Origin: Chitinibacter tainanensis DSM 15459
Lineage (GTDB): Bacteria; Pseudomonadota; Gammaproteobacteria; Burkholderiales; Chitinibacteraceae
Reading direction: 5' to 3'
DNA length: 37,069 nucleotides
NCBI RefSeq assembly: GCF_000429785.1
Contig: NZ_AUCN01000002.1
Span: 1 to 37,069 of the forward strand
Position numbers and translations under genes: made by a program. Positions 24,314 to 32,350 of the stretch are shown one piece after another; position 1 is the first letter of the stretch; each line of letters begins with the position of its first letter. The notes under the pieces were generated by a model. It was given only the letters and a program-made list of their open reading frames with translations. It did no database searches and had not been told where the DNA came from.

Positions 24314-24991
24314 ATGATGAAATATGCTGCGAGGTTGATGTTTGTTTTACTTGCTTCTTCGGTTGGGGTGGCGAATGCCACACTCACTACGGCCAATGCA
24401 GGCGATGATTTTTCGATTGTGCAGGGGAATAACGGCTGGAACTATGGATTTGCCAGCGCTAAGGGCGATACTGGCTATCAAGTCAGTGATTTTAAGCTCT
24501 TTAGCTACGCAGAAAATATCCAGGGTTATACAGGCCTCAATGGCTGGACCACCAATCCAATGAGTAACGCAATGATCACGCCCTTGCAGGGGATGAAATT
24601 TCTGCACATTCATCCTAGCAATACCGCATGGAGTATTTTGCGATATAACGTTACCACGGCCGGTCGGTTAAGTACGGACTTTGTTTTTGGGCGCTTGAAT
24701 AACAGTGAGTTTGGCAACATCAAAGCTCGGGTATTTCTCAATGGCCAGCTTGTTGCTAAGTCGGGCGACATCCATGGGGGTCAGACTTTTGCAAGTGCGT
24801 TGACGTCAAACGTCAGAGTGGGTGACAAACTCGATTTTATTGTGGACGCCATTGGTGACGAAGGGTCTGATGGTTCCTCATTGCTGGCAAATGTCGCAAT
24901 CGCCCCCGTACCCGAGCCTGAAACCTATGCTCTGATGGGAGTTGGTCTGCTGGGCTTATTGGCTGCGCGCCGTAAAGCGAAGCTGGCTTAA
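24314..24991 (+). CDS. PEP-CTERM sorting-domain protein
   Basis: This is the second exosortase-type substrate in the locus (225 residues). It has an N-terminal signal peptide (MMKYAARLMFVLLASSVGVANA) and a body with LTTANAGDDFSIVQGNNGWNYGFASAKGD and SILRYNVTTAGRLSTDFVFGRLNNS, which resembles a carbohydrate-binding-like beta sandwich but is not assigned. The C-terminal tail (about 199-225) is VPEPETYALMG, the hydrophobic GVGLLGLLAA and the basic RRKAKLA. Start codons at 24314 and 24317 both suit the AGGA at 24305. The tail is very like that of the protein at 21661-22311, but the bodies differ. It follows the LuxR-family gene after about 115 bp. Confidence 0.93.
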   Translation: MMKYAARLMFVLLASSVGVANATLTTANAGDDFSIVQGNNGWNYGFASAKGDTGYQVSDFKLFSYAENIQGYTGLNGWTTNPMSNAMITPLQGMKFLHIHPSNTAWSILRYNVTTAGRLSTDFVFGRLNNSEFGNIKARVFLNGQLVAKSGDIHGGQTFASALTSNVRVGDKLDFIVDAIGDEGSDGSSLLANVAIAPVPEPETYALMGVGLLGLLAARRKAKLA

Positions 24992-25809
24992 ATATCCCTG
25001 TGGTCATGCCGCCAATTTGCGGTGAATGCATGTTGCAGGACAGGCCAACCGGCAGATCTCGCGGTTTCTTGATGTGCAGCCTAGCCTGCTGGTGCAGGTG
25101 GTAAACCAGCCGTTTCGCCCGCCGGACGAATCAGGGGCAGTCTTGCTTTGCCCCTGATAACCCTAACGCGCCCGATCGCCGCGAAACCCCGTCTGTCCAG
25201 CGCTTGGCAAGGCGCCGCAAAACTCGCTGCGCGCTAGCGTCGCGCAGCTCAAACAGGTTGCGGCTTAAATCCTTGCCAACCGCCTCCCGAACGGCGCGGC
25301 TCCACGGGCAAGCCGTTCTAATTGCCATTAGTGTAAATTCGCCAAAGCAAAATCAAACACGCAGCAAATATCTAGCGGATTCATTCGGTGCAATTCGCTA
25401 CGTTTAGTGCACCTTGCTGGGTATATCAATACAGATCAATTTGAATATGGCCTTCAGGGTTACACAGTGGCATGTATATCCTGAAATCGTAGGTCTGCGC
25501 TAATTCCCCTACATCAGCGCCGAGCGAGGAACGGGCGGGGCGGGGTTTCGGCGGGGCCTGTTTTGTTAAGCCCCGCCGCCGCCTCGATCCGTCCGCAGTC
25601 GAGGGAATCCCGCGCAGCGGGACGCAGATGTGGGGTCGCCTTCCTTTGCTTACTTTCCTTGGCGAAGCAAGGAAAGTAAGTGCCGCGGTGCACAGCCGCC
25701 AATCCGTGGTGAATGATAAATTGTAGTCAAAGAAAAACCGCCATGGTTGGCGGTCTTTAGGTTTGAAGCATACGGCGTAATGCCTTCGGCGATTTGGCCA
25801 TACAGCGCT
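24992..25809. repeat. Gene-free, repeat-like region
   Basis: No convincing gene is present in 818 bp. The content looks like interspersed-repeat DNA: GC-rich stretches such as GGAACGGGCGGGGCGGGG near 25528, and a 13-bp perfect stem-loop at 25649-25680 (CTTACTTTCCTTG, loop GCGAAG, CAAGGAAAGTAAG). Similar CTTACTTT/AAAGTAAG-type hairpins are, from memory, common as intergenic repeats in beta- and gammaproteobacteria. Two imperfect direct repeats of 21 bp (25008-25028 and 25695-25715, 18 of 21 matching, beginning GCCGCCAAT and ending GGTGAATG) bracket about 670 bp of it. This suggests insertion of a non-autonomous element or a decayed insertion sequence. No transposase fragment was recognised. 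Confidence 0.45.
25733..25754 (-). terminator. Terminator of the polA-coupled membrane-protein gene
   Basis: ACCGCCA (25737-25743) pairs with TGGCGGT (25748-25754) around TGGT and is followed on the minus strand by TTTTT. It lies about 55 bp after the stop codon. Confidence 0.8.
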
Positions 25810-26607
25810 TTAAAGTCGCCATTGACCATTTTCATTCTTGATCCATTCTTTGGTTTTATTTTCTAAATTACCAAGATTGTTCAGATCAAGATCAATACCT
25901 AAATTTAAATAGGCGTTTTTAAGGATTTTCCATTCAAGGTTGGGAGGATGAAATTGTTCATCACCTCGGCTGTATGGGAAAAGTTCGTTGATCATGACCT
26001 GAACTATTCCAAGTCTAATTAGTGTGGCGTTTATGTAGTCTAAGTTTAATGGTGTGTCTTCTGCTTCGCTGAAAGACATAAAGTCATCTAGGCGCGAATT
26101 AATTTTCTGTAACTCTCTTAATATTTCTGCCAGTCTCTCGGAAATCTGTGGGTTGGCTAGAATTATGCACTTTTCAAAGGTGGATAAATGCTCGTTCGGG
26201 ATTTGTGGTGGTTGAAGGGAGGAAGTGCTTTTGTGGCTTTCTGTGGGGCTTAAATGTTTATAGCCTTCAAGAATAATCTTTGCACACTTCTTATTGTGTT
26301 CGGTTAGTGCCGCTAGGGCGTTTGATAATAAAGAACGGGCAGCAATTAACTCACGCCTTCTTTGTTGAAGTGAATGATATCTTGAAATGCTGAATAAAAT
26401 TAATGTAGAGAAGTAGGCGAGAATTCCTGCGTTAAAAGTTTGCCAGTCATACCAAACCGCATGTGCAGTTTGCCAACCGCCTACATAAAATGGATAAATT
26501 AGCATGCAGCAAATATATGCCAAAGCAGCTATTAGACTGATCGCAGAAATATAGAAAACTGGTTTTTCATTGTTGTAAAGCTGTATGCATGTAGCAATTA
26601 TTGTCAT
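25810..26607 (-). CDS. AT-rich two-helix membrane protein coupled to polA
   Basis: I do not recognise this 265-residue protein. It has two N-terminal membrane helices (about 14-40, VFYISAISLIAALAYICCMLIYP, and about 60-78, AGILAYFSTLILFSISRY). These are followed by a basic, helical region (HSLQQRRRELIAARSLLSNALAALTEH) and a hydrophilic cytoplasmic C-terminal domain ending in EWIKNENGQWRL. Its base composition is visibly AT-richer than polA, which suggests recent acquisition. Its ATG shares one base with the polA stop (TGATG), so it can only be made efficiently by translational coupling to polA. The topology is loosely like membrane-anchored phage-defence or hypothetical proteins, but no function can be assigned. 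Confidence 0.78.
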   Translation of the reverse strand: MTIIATCIQLYNNEKPVFYISAISLIAALAYICCMLIYPFYVGGWQTAHAVWYDWQTFNAGILAYFSTLILFSISRYHSLQQRRRELIAARSLLSNALAALTEHNKKCAKIILEGYKHLSPTESHKSTSSLQPPQIPNEHLSTFEKCIILANPQISERLAEILRELQKINSRLDDFMSFSEAEDTPLNLDYINATLIRLGIVQVMINELFPYSRGDEQFHPPNLEWKILKNAYLNLGIDLDLNNLGNLENKTKEWIKNENGQWRL

Positions 26608-29402
26608 CAATGCGCCTCTTCCCAATTCTCCCCAACCCCAACTTCCGCCAATAACGGCACTTTCAGCGTCGCTACATTACCCATAATCTCCGGCAATTTC
26701 GCTTTCACTAAGTCCAATTCGGCCTCAGTCACTTCCAAAATCAACTCATCATGCACCTGCAACAGCAATCGGCTGCTCAATTCTTCAGCAATCAGCCAAT
26801 TATTCACCGCCACCATCGCCAATTTAATCAAATCCGCTGCCGTGCCTTGCATTGGCGCATTGATCGCTGCGCGCTCGGCACCGGCACGCTGCGCGCCGTT
26901 GGATGATTTGATGGCAGGTAGCCACAGGCGGCGGCCGAAGACGGTTTCGACGTAGCCGGCGTCGCGGGCGGCGGCGCGGGTGACTTCCATGTACTCGGCC
27001 ACGCCGGGGAAACGGTTGAAATAGCGTTCGATAAAGGTTTTCGCCGCTTCGCGGGTGATTTCGAGCTGGGCGGCGAGGCCAAACGCGCTCATGCCGTAGA
27101 TCAGACCAAAGTTGATGCTCTTGGCGTAGCGGCGCTGCTCACTGCTCACTTCGTCCAGACTCACGCCAAACACTTCGGCGGCGGTGGCTTTGTGAATGTC
27201 CAGCCCCTGCTCAAAGGCGCGGATCAGCGCGGCATCGCCGGATAGATGCGCCATGATGCGCAGCTCGATCTGTGAGTAATCCGCCGACACAATTTTGCTG
27301 CCCGCTGGCGCGATAAAGGCTTCGCGGATTTTGCGGCCTTCCGGCGTGCGCACCGGAATGTTTTGCAGATTCGGGTCGGACGAGCTCAAACGGCCTGTGA
27401 CCGCGACGGTCTGGTTAAAGCTGGTGTGCACGCGGCCGGTAGCGGCGTTGATCATCAGCGGCAGCTTGTCGGTGTAGGTGGATTTGAGCTTGGCGAGGCT
27501 GCGGTGTTCGAGCAGCACTTTGGGTAGCGGGTAGTCTTTCGCCAATTCGCTGAGCACTTCTTCGTCGGTCGACGGCGCGCCTTTCGGGGTTTTTTTGATC
27601 ACCGGCAGTTTGAGCTTATCGAAGAAAATCTCGCCCAGCTGTTTCGGTGAGCCGAGATTAAACGGCTGGCCTGCCAGCTCGTAGGCTTGCTGTTCCAACT
27701 CGATCAGGCGCAGGCCGATGTCGTGGCTTTGGCGGTTCAGCTTATTGGCATCGACCAAAATACCGTTACGCTCCATCACGTACAGCACTTGGCGCGACGG
27801 CATTTCGATGTCGCGGTAAACGTAATTCAGCCCAGCGTTGGCTTGTAGGCGTGGCAATAGGGTATGGGCTAGGCGGCCAGTAATGTCGGCGTCTTCCGCC
27901 GCATACGCGGTGGCAGTATCCAGATCAACCTCGGCAAAACCAATCTGCTTGGCGCCTTTGCCGCAAATGTCTTCGTATTTGATCGTCGTTTCACCGAGCT
28001 CGCGCGCGGCTTGGTCGTCCATATTGTGCTTTTCGTGGCTGGCGAGCACGTAGCTCATCAGCAGAGTATCGTCGGCGATACCGGTCAGATTAATGCCTAA
28101 GTTCGCCAAAACGTGCTGATCGTATTTCAGATTTTGGCCAACTTTTTTATGCTCGGCGGATTCGAGCCATGGTTTCAGTTGCGCGATCGTGTCGTCGAAC
28201 GGCAGTTGCTCAGGGGTATCGGCGCCGTGGTGCGCCAGCGGCAAGTAGGCGGCTTCGCCGGCTTGCACCGAGAACGACATGCCGACCAAGCGCGCCTGCA
28301 TTTGATCGAGGCTATCGGTTTCGGTATCGAACGCGGTGATGCTAGCGGCGCTGATTTTATCTATCCATTTGGCGAGCAATTCGGGCGTGTTGATGCATTC
28401 GTAATGGCGCTCGACGGGGGCGGCGGGGATGTCGGTGCTTGCGTCGGTGGGGGGTATTGCTGCGCTAGCTTCATCAGCAAATAGGTCGGAGGTGATACCC
28501 GTCGGGGTATTGCTGGCGGTAGCTTGGCCGACTTTGCCCTCCACCTTGTTTTCCATTTCGCGCATCCAGGTGCGGAAATTAAAGCGGGTAAACAGCTGCA
28601 ATAGCGTGGCGCTGTCCTCGGCTTTCGGCGTTAGATCGGCAAGGCCGTTGGGCAGCTCGGCCGAGAGATCAACGTCGCATTTAATCGTGACCAGCTCTTT
28701 CGCGGTGGGTAGCCACTCTAGCGTATCGCGCAGGTTTTGCCCGACCACGCCTTTAATGGACTCGGCGTTGGCGATGACATTGTTGAGCGAGCCATATTCG
28801 GCCAGCCACTTGGCGGCGGTTTTCGGGCCGCATTTCGGTACGCCCGGCACGTTATCCACCGTGTCGCCGATCAGCGCGAGGTAATCCACAATCTGCTCGG
28901 GCCAGACGTTGAATTTGGCAAATACGCCGTCGCGGTCGAGCACTTCTTCGGTCATGCTGTTTTCGATGCGCGCGTAGTCATCCACCAGCTGCGACATGTC
29001 TTTATCGCCGGTGGACATAATCGTTGTGATGCCTTGCGCTGAGGCTTGCCGCGCCAGCGTACCGATCACATCGTCGGCCTCGACGCCTTCGAGCATCAAA
29101 ATCGGGATGCCAAACGCGGCCACGGCTTGGTGGATGGGTTCGATTTGCACGCGCAGCTCATCGGGCATGGGCGGGCGCTGGGCTTTGTAGGCTGGGTAGA
29201 TGTCATCGCGAAAGGTTTTACCTTTGGCATCGAACACGCACGCGATATAATCGGCGTGAGTTTGCGCCCGCAGCTTTTTGAGCATGTTCACAAATCCGAA
29301 CAGCGCATTGCTCGGCGTGCCATCCGGGGCACTGAGTTCGCGGATGGCATGAAAGGCGCGGTACAGATAGGATGAGCCGTCGATTAAAAGCAGCGTTGCC
29401 AT
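26607..29402 (-). CDS. polA: DNA polymerase I
   Basis: Pol I fills gaps and removes RNA primers in replication and repair. From the ATG at 29402 it has 931 residues (E. coli 928). The 5'-nuclease domain starts MATLLLIDGSSYLYRAFHA and has VFDAKGKTFRDDIYPAYKAQRP and VEADDVIGTLA. The 3'-5' exonuclease domain keeps its catalytic residues (FDTETDSLD, with D359 and E361, and YAAEDAD). The polymerase domain has motif A (DYSQIELRIMAHLSGD), motif B (RRYAKSINFGLIYGMSAFG) and motif C (HDELILEV, with H884 and D885). All three activities look intact. A 20-residue upstream extension was rejected. There is no clear Shine-Dalgarno; instead a 7-bp inverted repeat abuts the start codon. Confidence 0.98.
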   Translation of the reverse strand: MATLLLIDGSSYLYRAFHAIRELSAPDGTPSNALFGFVNMLKKLRAQTHADYIACVFDAKGKTFRDDIYPAYKAQRPPMPDELRVQIEPIHQAVAAFGIPILMLEGVEADDVIGTLARQASAQGITTIMSTGDKDMSQLVDDYARIENSMTEEVLDRDGVFAKFNVWPEQIVDYLALIGDTVDNVPGVPKCGPKTAAKWLAEYGSLNNVIANAESIKGVVGQNLRDTLEWLPTAKELVTIKCDVDLSAELPNGLADLTPKAEDSATLLQLFTRFNFRTWMREMENKVEGKVGQATASNTPTGITSDLFADEASAAIPPTDASTDIPAAPVERHYECINTPELLAKWIDKISAASITAFDTETDSLDQMQARLVGMSFSVQAGEAAYLPLAHHGADTPEQLPFDDTIAQLKPWLESAEHKKVGQNLKYDQHVLANLGINLTGIADDTLLMSYVLASHEKHNMDDQAARELGETTIKYEDICGKGAKQIGFAEVDLDTATAYAAEDADITGRLAHTLLPRLQANAGLNYVYRDIEMPSRQVLYVMERNGILVDANKLNRQSHDIGLRLIELEQQAYELAGQPFNLGSPKQLGEIFFDKLKLPVIKKTPKGAPSTDEEVLSELAKDYPLPKVLLEHRSLAKLKSTYTDKLPLMINAATGRVHTSFNQTVAVTGRLSSSDPNLQNIPVRTPEGRKIREAFIAPAGSKIVSADYSQIELRIMAHLSGDAALIRAFEQGLDIHKATAAEVFGVSLDEVSSEQRRYAKSINFGLIYGMSAFGLAAQLEITREAAKTFIERYFNRFPGVAEYMEVTRAAARDAGYVETVFGRRLWLPAIKSSNGAQRAGAERAAINAPMQGTAADLIKLAMVAVNNWLIAEELSSRLLLQVHDELILEVTEAELDLVKAKLPEIMGNVATLKVPLLAEVGVGENWEEAH

Positions 29403-29438
29403 GCGGGCAGTCTCTATATTGAATGAAATAGTGCCCGC
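29403..29438 (-). promoter_or_regulatory. Inverted repeat abutting the polA start codon
   Basis: In the polA message GCGGGCA (forward 29432-29438) and TGCCCGC (forward 29403-29409) can form a 7-bp stem with a 22-nt loop whose last base touches the ATG. This is where a Shine-Dalgarno would be expected, and none is seen. The stem could limit initiation. Confidence 0.4.
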
Positions 29439-29446
29439 ATTATAAA
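29419..29446 (+). promoter_or_regulatory. Promoter of the DUF2782 gene
   Basis: TTGAAT (29419-29424) and TATAAA (29441-29446) are 16 bp apart and lie 28 nt before the start codon. On the opposite strand, TATAAT at 29439-29444 is a candidate -10 of polA, so the two divergent promoters overlap face to face. Confidence 0.55.
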
Positions 29447-29473
29447 CGTCGGAACCGACCAAGGAGTGACGCC

Positions 29474-29806
29474 ATGCGTGAATTGCGAACCCGCCTGCTG
29501 GCCCTGCTGTTCAGTACTTTGCTGGCAAGCCCAGCGCTGGCCGAAGTGGTGGCCGATCTGCCACCACCCATGCCGACCGAAGACACACCCTCTTTGGCCG
29601 AACAGGCCCCTGAAGTGCGCATCATCGAAAAAGCGGATGCCACGATTGCCGAATACCGTCTGCACGGCAAGTTGTATCAAGTGAAAGTCACCCCGAAAGT
29701 GGGGAAACCCTATTATCTGATCGACCCGACCGGCAAAGGCGAATTCATGCGCCGCGACGATGTGGGCAATATCGCCATCCCGACGTGGGTGTTGCTGGAA
29801 TTCTGA
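29474..29806 (+). CDS. DUF2782 periplasmic protein
   Basis: This 110-residue exported protein has a signal peptide (MRELRTRLLALLFSTLLASPALA) and a small domain typical of DUF2782: EVRIIEKADATIAEYRLHGKLYQVKVTPKVGKPYYLIDPTGKGEFMRRDD, ending IAIPTWVLLEF. The family is found in beta- and gammaproteobacteria, often beside polA and thrB as here. Its function is unknown. AAGGAG lies 7 nt before the ATG. It is divergent from polA and is followed after 8 bp by the homoserine kinase gene, so these two are probably co-transcribed. Confidence 0.92.
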   Translation: MRELRTRLLALLFSTLLASPALAEVVADLPPPMPTEDTPSLAEQAPEVRIIEKADATIAEYRLHGKLYQVKVTPKVGKPYYLIDPTGKGEFMRRDDVGNIAIPTWVLLEF

Positions 29807-29814
29807 GAGTATTC

Positions 29815-30756
29815 ATGTCTGTTTTTACCACTGTTAGTGCCGACGAGCTGCGCCCTTTTCTGGCGCGTTACCCGCTGGGCGAGTTGCTGGAGCTCAAAGG
29901 CATTGCCGCCGGCGTCACCAATACCAATTATTTTGTGACCACCACGCAGGGCCGCTATGTGCTGACCCTGTTTGAAACCCTGCGCAGCGATGAGCTGCCG
30001 TACTACGTGAACCTGATGGTGCACTTGGGCGAGCAGGGCATTGCGATTGCGGCGCCGATTGCCAATGCCGCGGGTGAGTATATTGATACCCTCAATGGCC
30101 GGCCCACGCTGTTGGTGCCGTGTCTGCCCGGTGCGGTGATCGAGCAGCCGAATGCCGCGCAATGCCGGCAAGTGGGGCAAATGCTGGCGCAAATGCACCT
30201 GGCCGCACAAAGCTATGCCGGACAGATGGCCAATCCGCGCGGCCCGCGCTGGTGGACTGACACCGCGCAGCAAATGTATCCGTATATGGCTGAAGCCGAT
30301 GCGGCCCAGCTGCATGCCGAGGTGCAGCTGCAATCGCTGCACAAATTTGATCAGCTGCCGCGTGGCGTGATTCATGCCGATTTATTCCGCGACAATGCGC
30401 TGATGAATGGCGATGAAGTGGGCGGTTTTATCGATTTTTACTACGCCTGCAACGATATCCTGCTCTACGATCTGGCGATTACGCTGAACGACTGGTGTGT
30501 ACTGGCCGATGGCGATATCGACGATACCCGCGCCCGCGCCATGCTGGCTGGTTATCAAAGCGTGCGCGCACTGACTGCGGCCGAAGTGGCCGATTGGCCG
30601 GTGATGTTGCGCGCCGCTGCGCTGCGCTTCTGGGTGTCGCGCCTGCTGGATTTTTACCAGCCGGCCGCAGGCGAGATGACTTTCGCCAAAGACCCGACGC
30701 ATTTCCAGCGGGTGATTCAGCATCACGCCGCCCGGCAGGATTTCTGGCTGCCTTAA
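29815..30756 (+). CDS. thrB: Homoserine kinase (type II, APH fold)
   Basis: ThrB phosphorylates L-homoserine for threonine synthesis in the cytoplasm. This is the aminoglycoside-phosphotransferase-like type found in Neisseria, Pseudomonas and relatives, not the GHMP type of E. coli. The 313-residue protein starts MSVFTTVSADELRPFLARYPLGELLELKGIAAGVTNTNYFV. It has the kinase-fold catalytic motif GVIHADLFRDNAL (H187, D189, N194) and the metal-binding GFIDFYYACNDILLYDLAI. The ATG at 29815 is chosen because it lies 8 bp after the DUF2782 stop and matches the family N-terminus. Other threonine genes are not adjacent. Confidence 0.95.
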   Translation: MSVFTTVSADELRPFLARYPLGELLELKGIAAGVTNTNYFVTTTQGRYVLTLFETLRSDELPYYVNLMVHLGEQGIAIAAPIANAAGEYIDTLNGRPTLLVPCLPGAVIEQPNAAQCRQVGQMLAQMHLAAQSYAGQMANPRGPRWWTDTAQQMYPYMAEADAAQLHAEVQLQSLHKFDQLPRGVIHADLFRDNALMNGDEVGGFIDFYYACNDILLYDLAITLNDWCVLADGDIDDTRARAMLAGYQSVRALTAAEVADWPVMLRAAALRFWVSRLLDFYQPAAGEMTFAKDPTHFQRVIQHHAARQDFWLP

Positions 30757-30792
30757 GTAATATACTGGGGCGGTGGTATCGCCCGCTATGCC

Positions 30793-30838
30793 TTGATCAG
30801 GCTATGTTGGGTAGCTATACGGCAATGCCGATCGGCAT
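30793..30838 (+). promoter_or_regulatory. Promoter and palindromic operator upstream of the FAD dehydrogenase gene
   Basis: TTGATC (30793-30798) and TATACG (30816-30821) are separated by 17 bp. A perfect 14-bp palindrome ATGCCGATCGGCAT (30825-30838) lies at the expected start of transcription, so a repressor bound there would block initiation. The promoter strength is moderate. Confidence 0.45.
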
Positions 30839-30895
30839 CGCCGCCCCCGTTTTAACCCCGTTTTCGCCGTGCAGGCGAAAGGCCCAAGACCCGTA

Positions 30896-32278
30896 ATGAC
30901 ACTGCTCGCGCAATTGCAGGCATGGCAACAATCCCATGCGATTTTGTTCGGCGCCGACACGGCGCCGTATTGTTTGGATCAGCGTCGCCGCTATCAGGGC
31001 GAAGCGCTGGCGGTGGCCCGCCCGAACAGCACGGCGCAAGTACAAGAGCTGGTGAAACTGTGCGCGGCGCATGGCGTGAGCATCGTGCCGCAAGGGGGCA
31101 ATACCAGCCTGTGTGGCGCGGCCACGCCACTGGCCAGCGGCCAATCGCTGGTGATCTCCTTCGAGCGCATGCAGCAAATTATCAAGGTGGATGCTGACAA
31201 CAACACCATGGCGGTAGAAGCTGGCGTCACCTTGGCGGCGGTGCAGCAGGCGGCGCTGACAGCAAACCGGCTGTTTCCGGCCAATTGGGCGGCGTTTGAA
31301 AGCTGCCAGATCGGCGGGGCGCTGGCGACCAATGCCGGCGGCGTGAATGTACTGCGCTACGGCAATATGCGCGAGCTGACGCTGGGACTAGAAGTCGTGC
31401 TGGCCGATGGCGAGATCTGGGATGGCGCGCGCGGGCTGCGTAAAGACAATACCGGCTATGATTTGAAGCAGCTGTTTGTGGGTTCGGAAGGCACGCTGGG
31501 GCTGATTACCAAGGCCGTGCTGCGCTTATATCCGCTACCAACGGCGCATGCCACCGCGCTGGTGGCGGTGAGCGACCCGCAGGCGGCGGTGGATTTGCTG
31601 CGCGGTTTGCAGGCCGAGGTGGGCGATCGGGTCACCTCGTTCGAGCTGATTTCTGCCCCGTGTTTGGCCTTGTTGCAGCAGCATTTTCCTCGTCTGGCCC
31701 AGCCGTTTGCACCACCGCCGGCCTGGTCGGTGCTGATCGAGTTATCGGATGGGGGCGAGACTGAGCAACTGACCGAGCGCCTGGCGGAATATCTGTTTGC
31801 TCACGGGCTGGAAGAAGCCTATGTAGCGAATAATGCCAGCGAAGCGGCGCTATTTTGGCAGCTGCGCGAGTCGATCCCTGAGGCGCAGCGGGTAGAAGGC
31901 GTGAGCATCAAGCACGATATCAGTCTGCCCATCGGGGCAATTCCGGACTTTCTGCAAATATGCGATGCTGAAATGCAAGCGTCATTTCCAGATGTAAGGA
32001 TTGTGGCCTTTGGCCATTTGGGAGATGGCAACCTGCATTACAACCTATTTCTGGCCGATAAAACGGCTGGGGTGTATCAGCAGGAAGCGGCGGTGAATGC
32101 CATCGTTTATCGGCATGTCGCGGCTTTGCACGGCAGTATCAGCGCCGAACACGGCATCGGGCAACTTAAGCGCGACACCTTGCGCAGTGTGCGCAGTCCA
32201 CTGGAGCTGACCCTGATGCGGCAAATCAAGCAGGCCTTAGACCCCGCCGGCCTGCTCAATCCTGGCAAAGTTTTGTAA
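30896..32278 (+). CDS. FAD-binding 2-hydroxyacid dehydrogenase (GlcD / D-2-hydroxyglutarate dehydrogenase type)
   Basis: This 460-residue flavoprotein is of the VAO/PCMH family. The N-terminal FAD domain shows PQGGNTSLCGAATP (65-78), which cradles the FAD pyrophosphate, then IGGALATNAGGVNVLRYGNMRELTLGLEVV and the SEGTLGLITKAVLRL loop. The C-terminal FAD-oxidase domain has FGHLGDGNLHYN (H374), HGSISAEHGIGQLKR (H412, H419) and ALDPAGLLNPGKVL. The metal-binding histidines fit a D-lactate, D-2-hydroxyglutarate or glycolate dehydrogenase; the exact substrate cannot be read from sequence. I chose the ATG at 30896. It stands alone, 140 bp after thrB, with its own promoter and palindrome. Confidence 0.93.
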   Translation: MTLLAQLQAWQQSHAILFGADTAPYCLDQRRRYQGEALAVARPNSTAQVQELVKLCAAHGVSIVPQGGNTSLCGAATPLASGQSLVISFERMQQIIKVDADNNTMAVEAGVTLAAVQQAALTANRLFPANWAAFESCQIGGALATNAGGVNVLRYGNMRELTLGLEVVLADGEIWDGARGLRKDNTGYDLKQLFVGSEGTLGLITKAVLRLYPLPTAHATALVAVSDPQAAVDLLRGLQAEVGDRVTSFELISAPCLALLQQHFPRLAQPFAPPPAWSVLIELSDGGETEQLTERLAEYLFAHGLEEAYVANNASEAALFWQLRESIPEAQRVEGVSIKHDISLPIGAIPDFLQICDAEMQASFPDVRIVAFGHLGDGNLHYNLFLADKTAGVYQQEAAVNAIVYRHVAALHGSISAEHGIGQLKRDTLRSVRSPLELTLMRQIKQALDPAGLLNPGKVL

Positions 32279-32350
32279 GTAGAGCACAAGCCGCGCTAGA
32301 CTGGGCGCAGTTCCAGAGAACAACAACATCGCGGACCTTTAGGATCGGGC

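Noticed and set aside
348-25428. Recurring intergenic GGTATAT motif (near 348, 5570, 18079, 19372 and 25420)
   Set aside because: A 7-base motif is expected about this often by chance in 37 kb on two strands, the copies share no fixed position to genes, and the flanks differ.
25131-25702. Short ORFs within the repeat-like region
   Set aside because: They are rich in Arg, Pro and Ser, have no ribosome sites and appear to be by-products of GC-rich repeat DNA.
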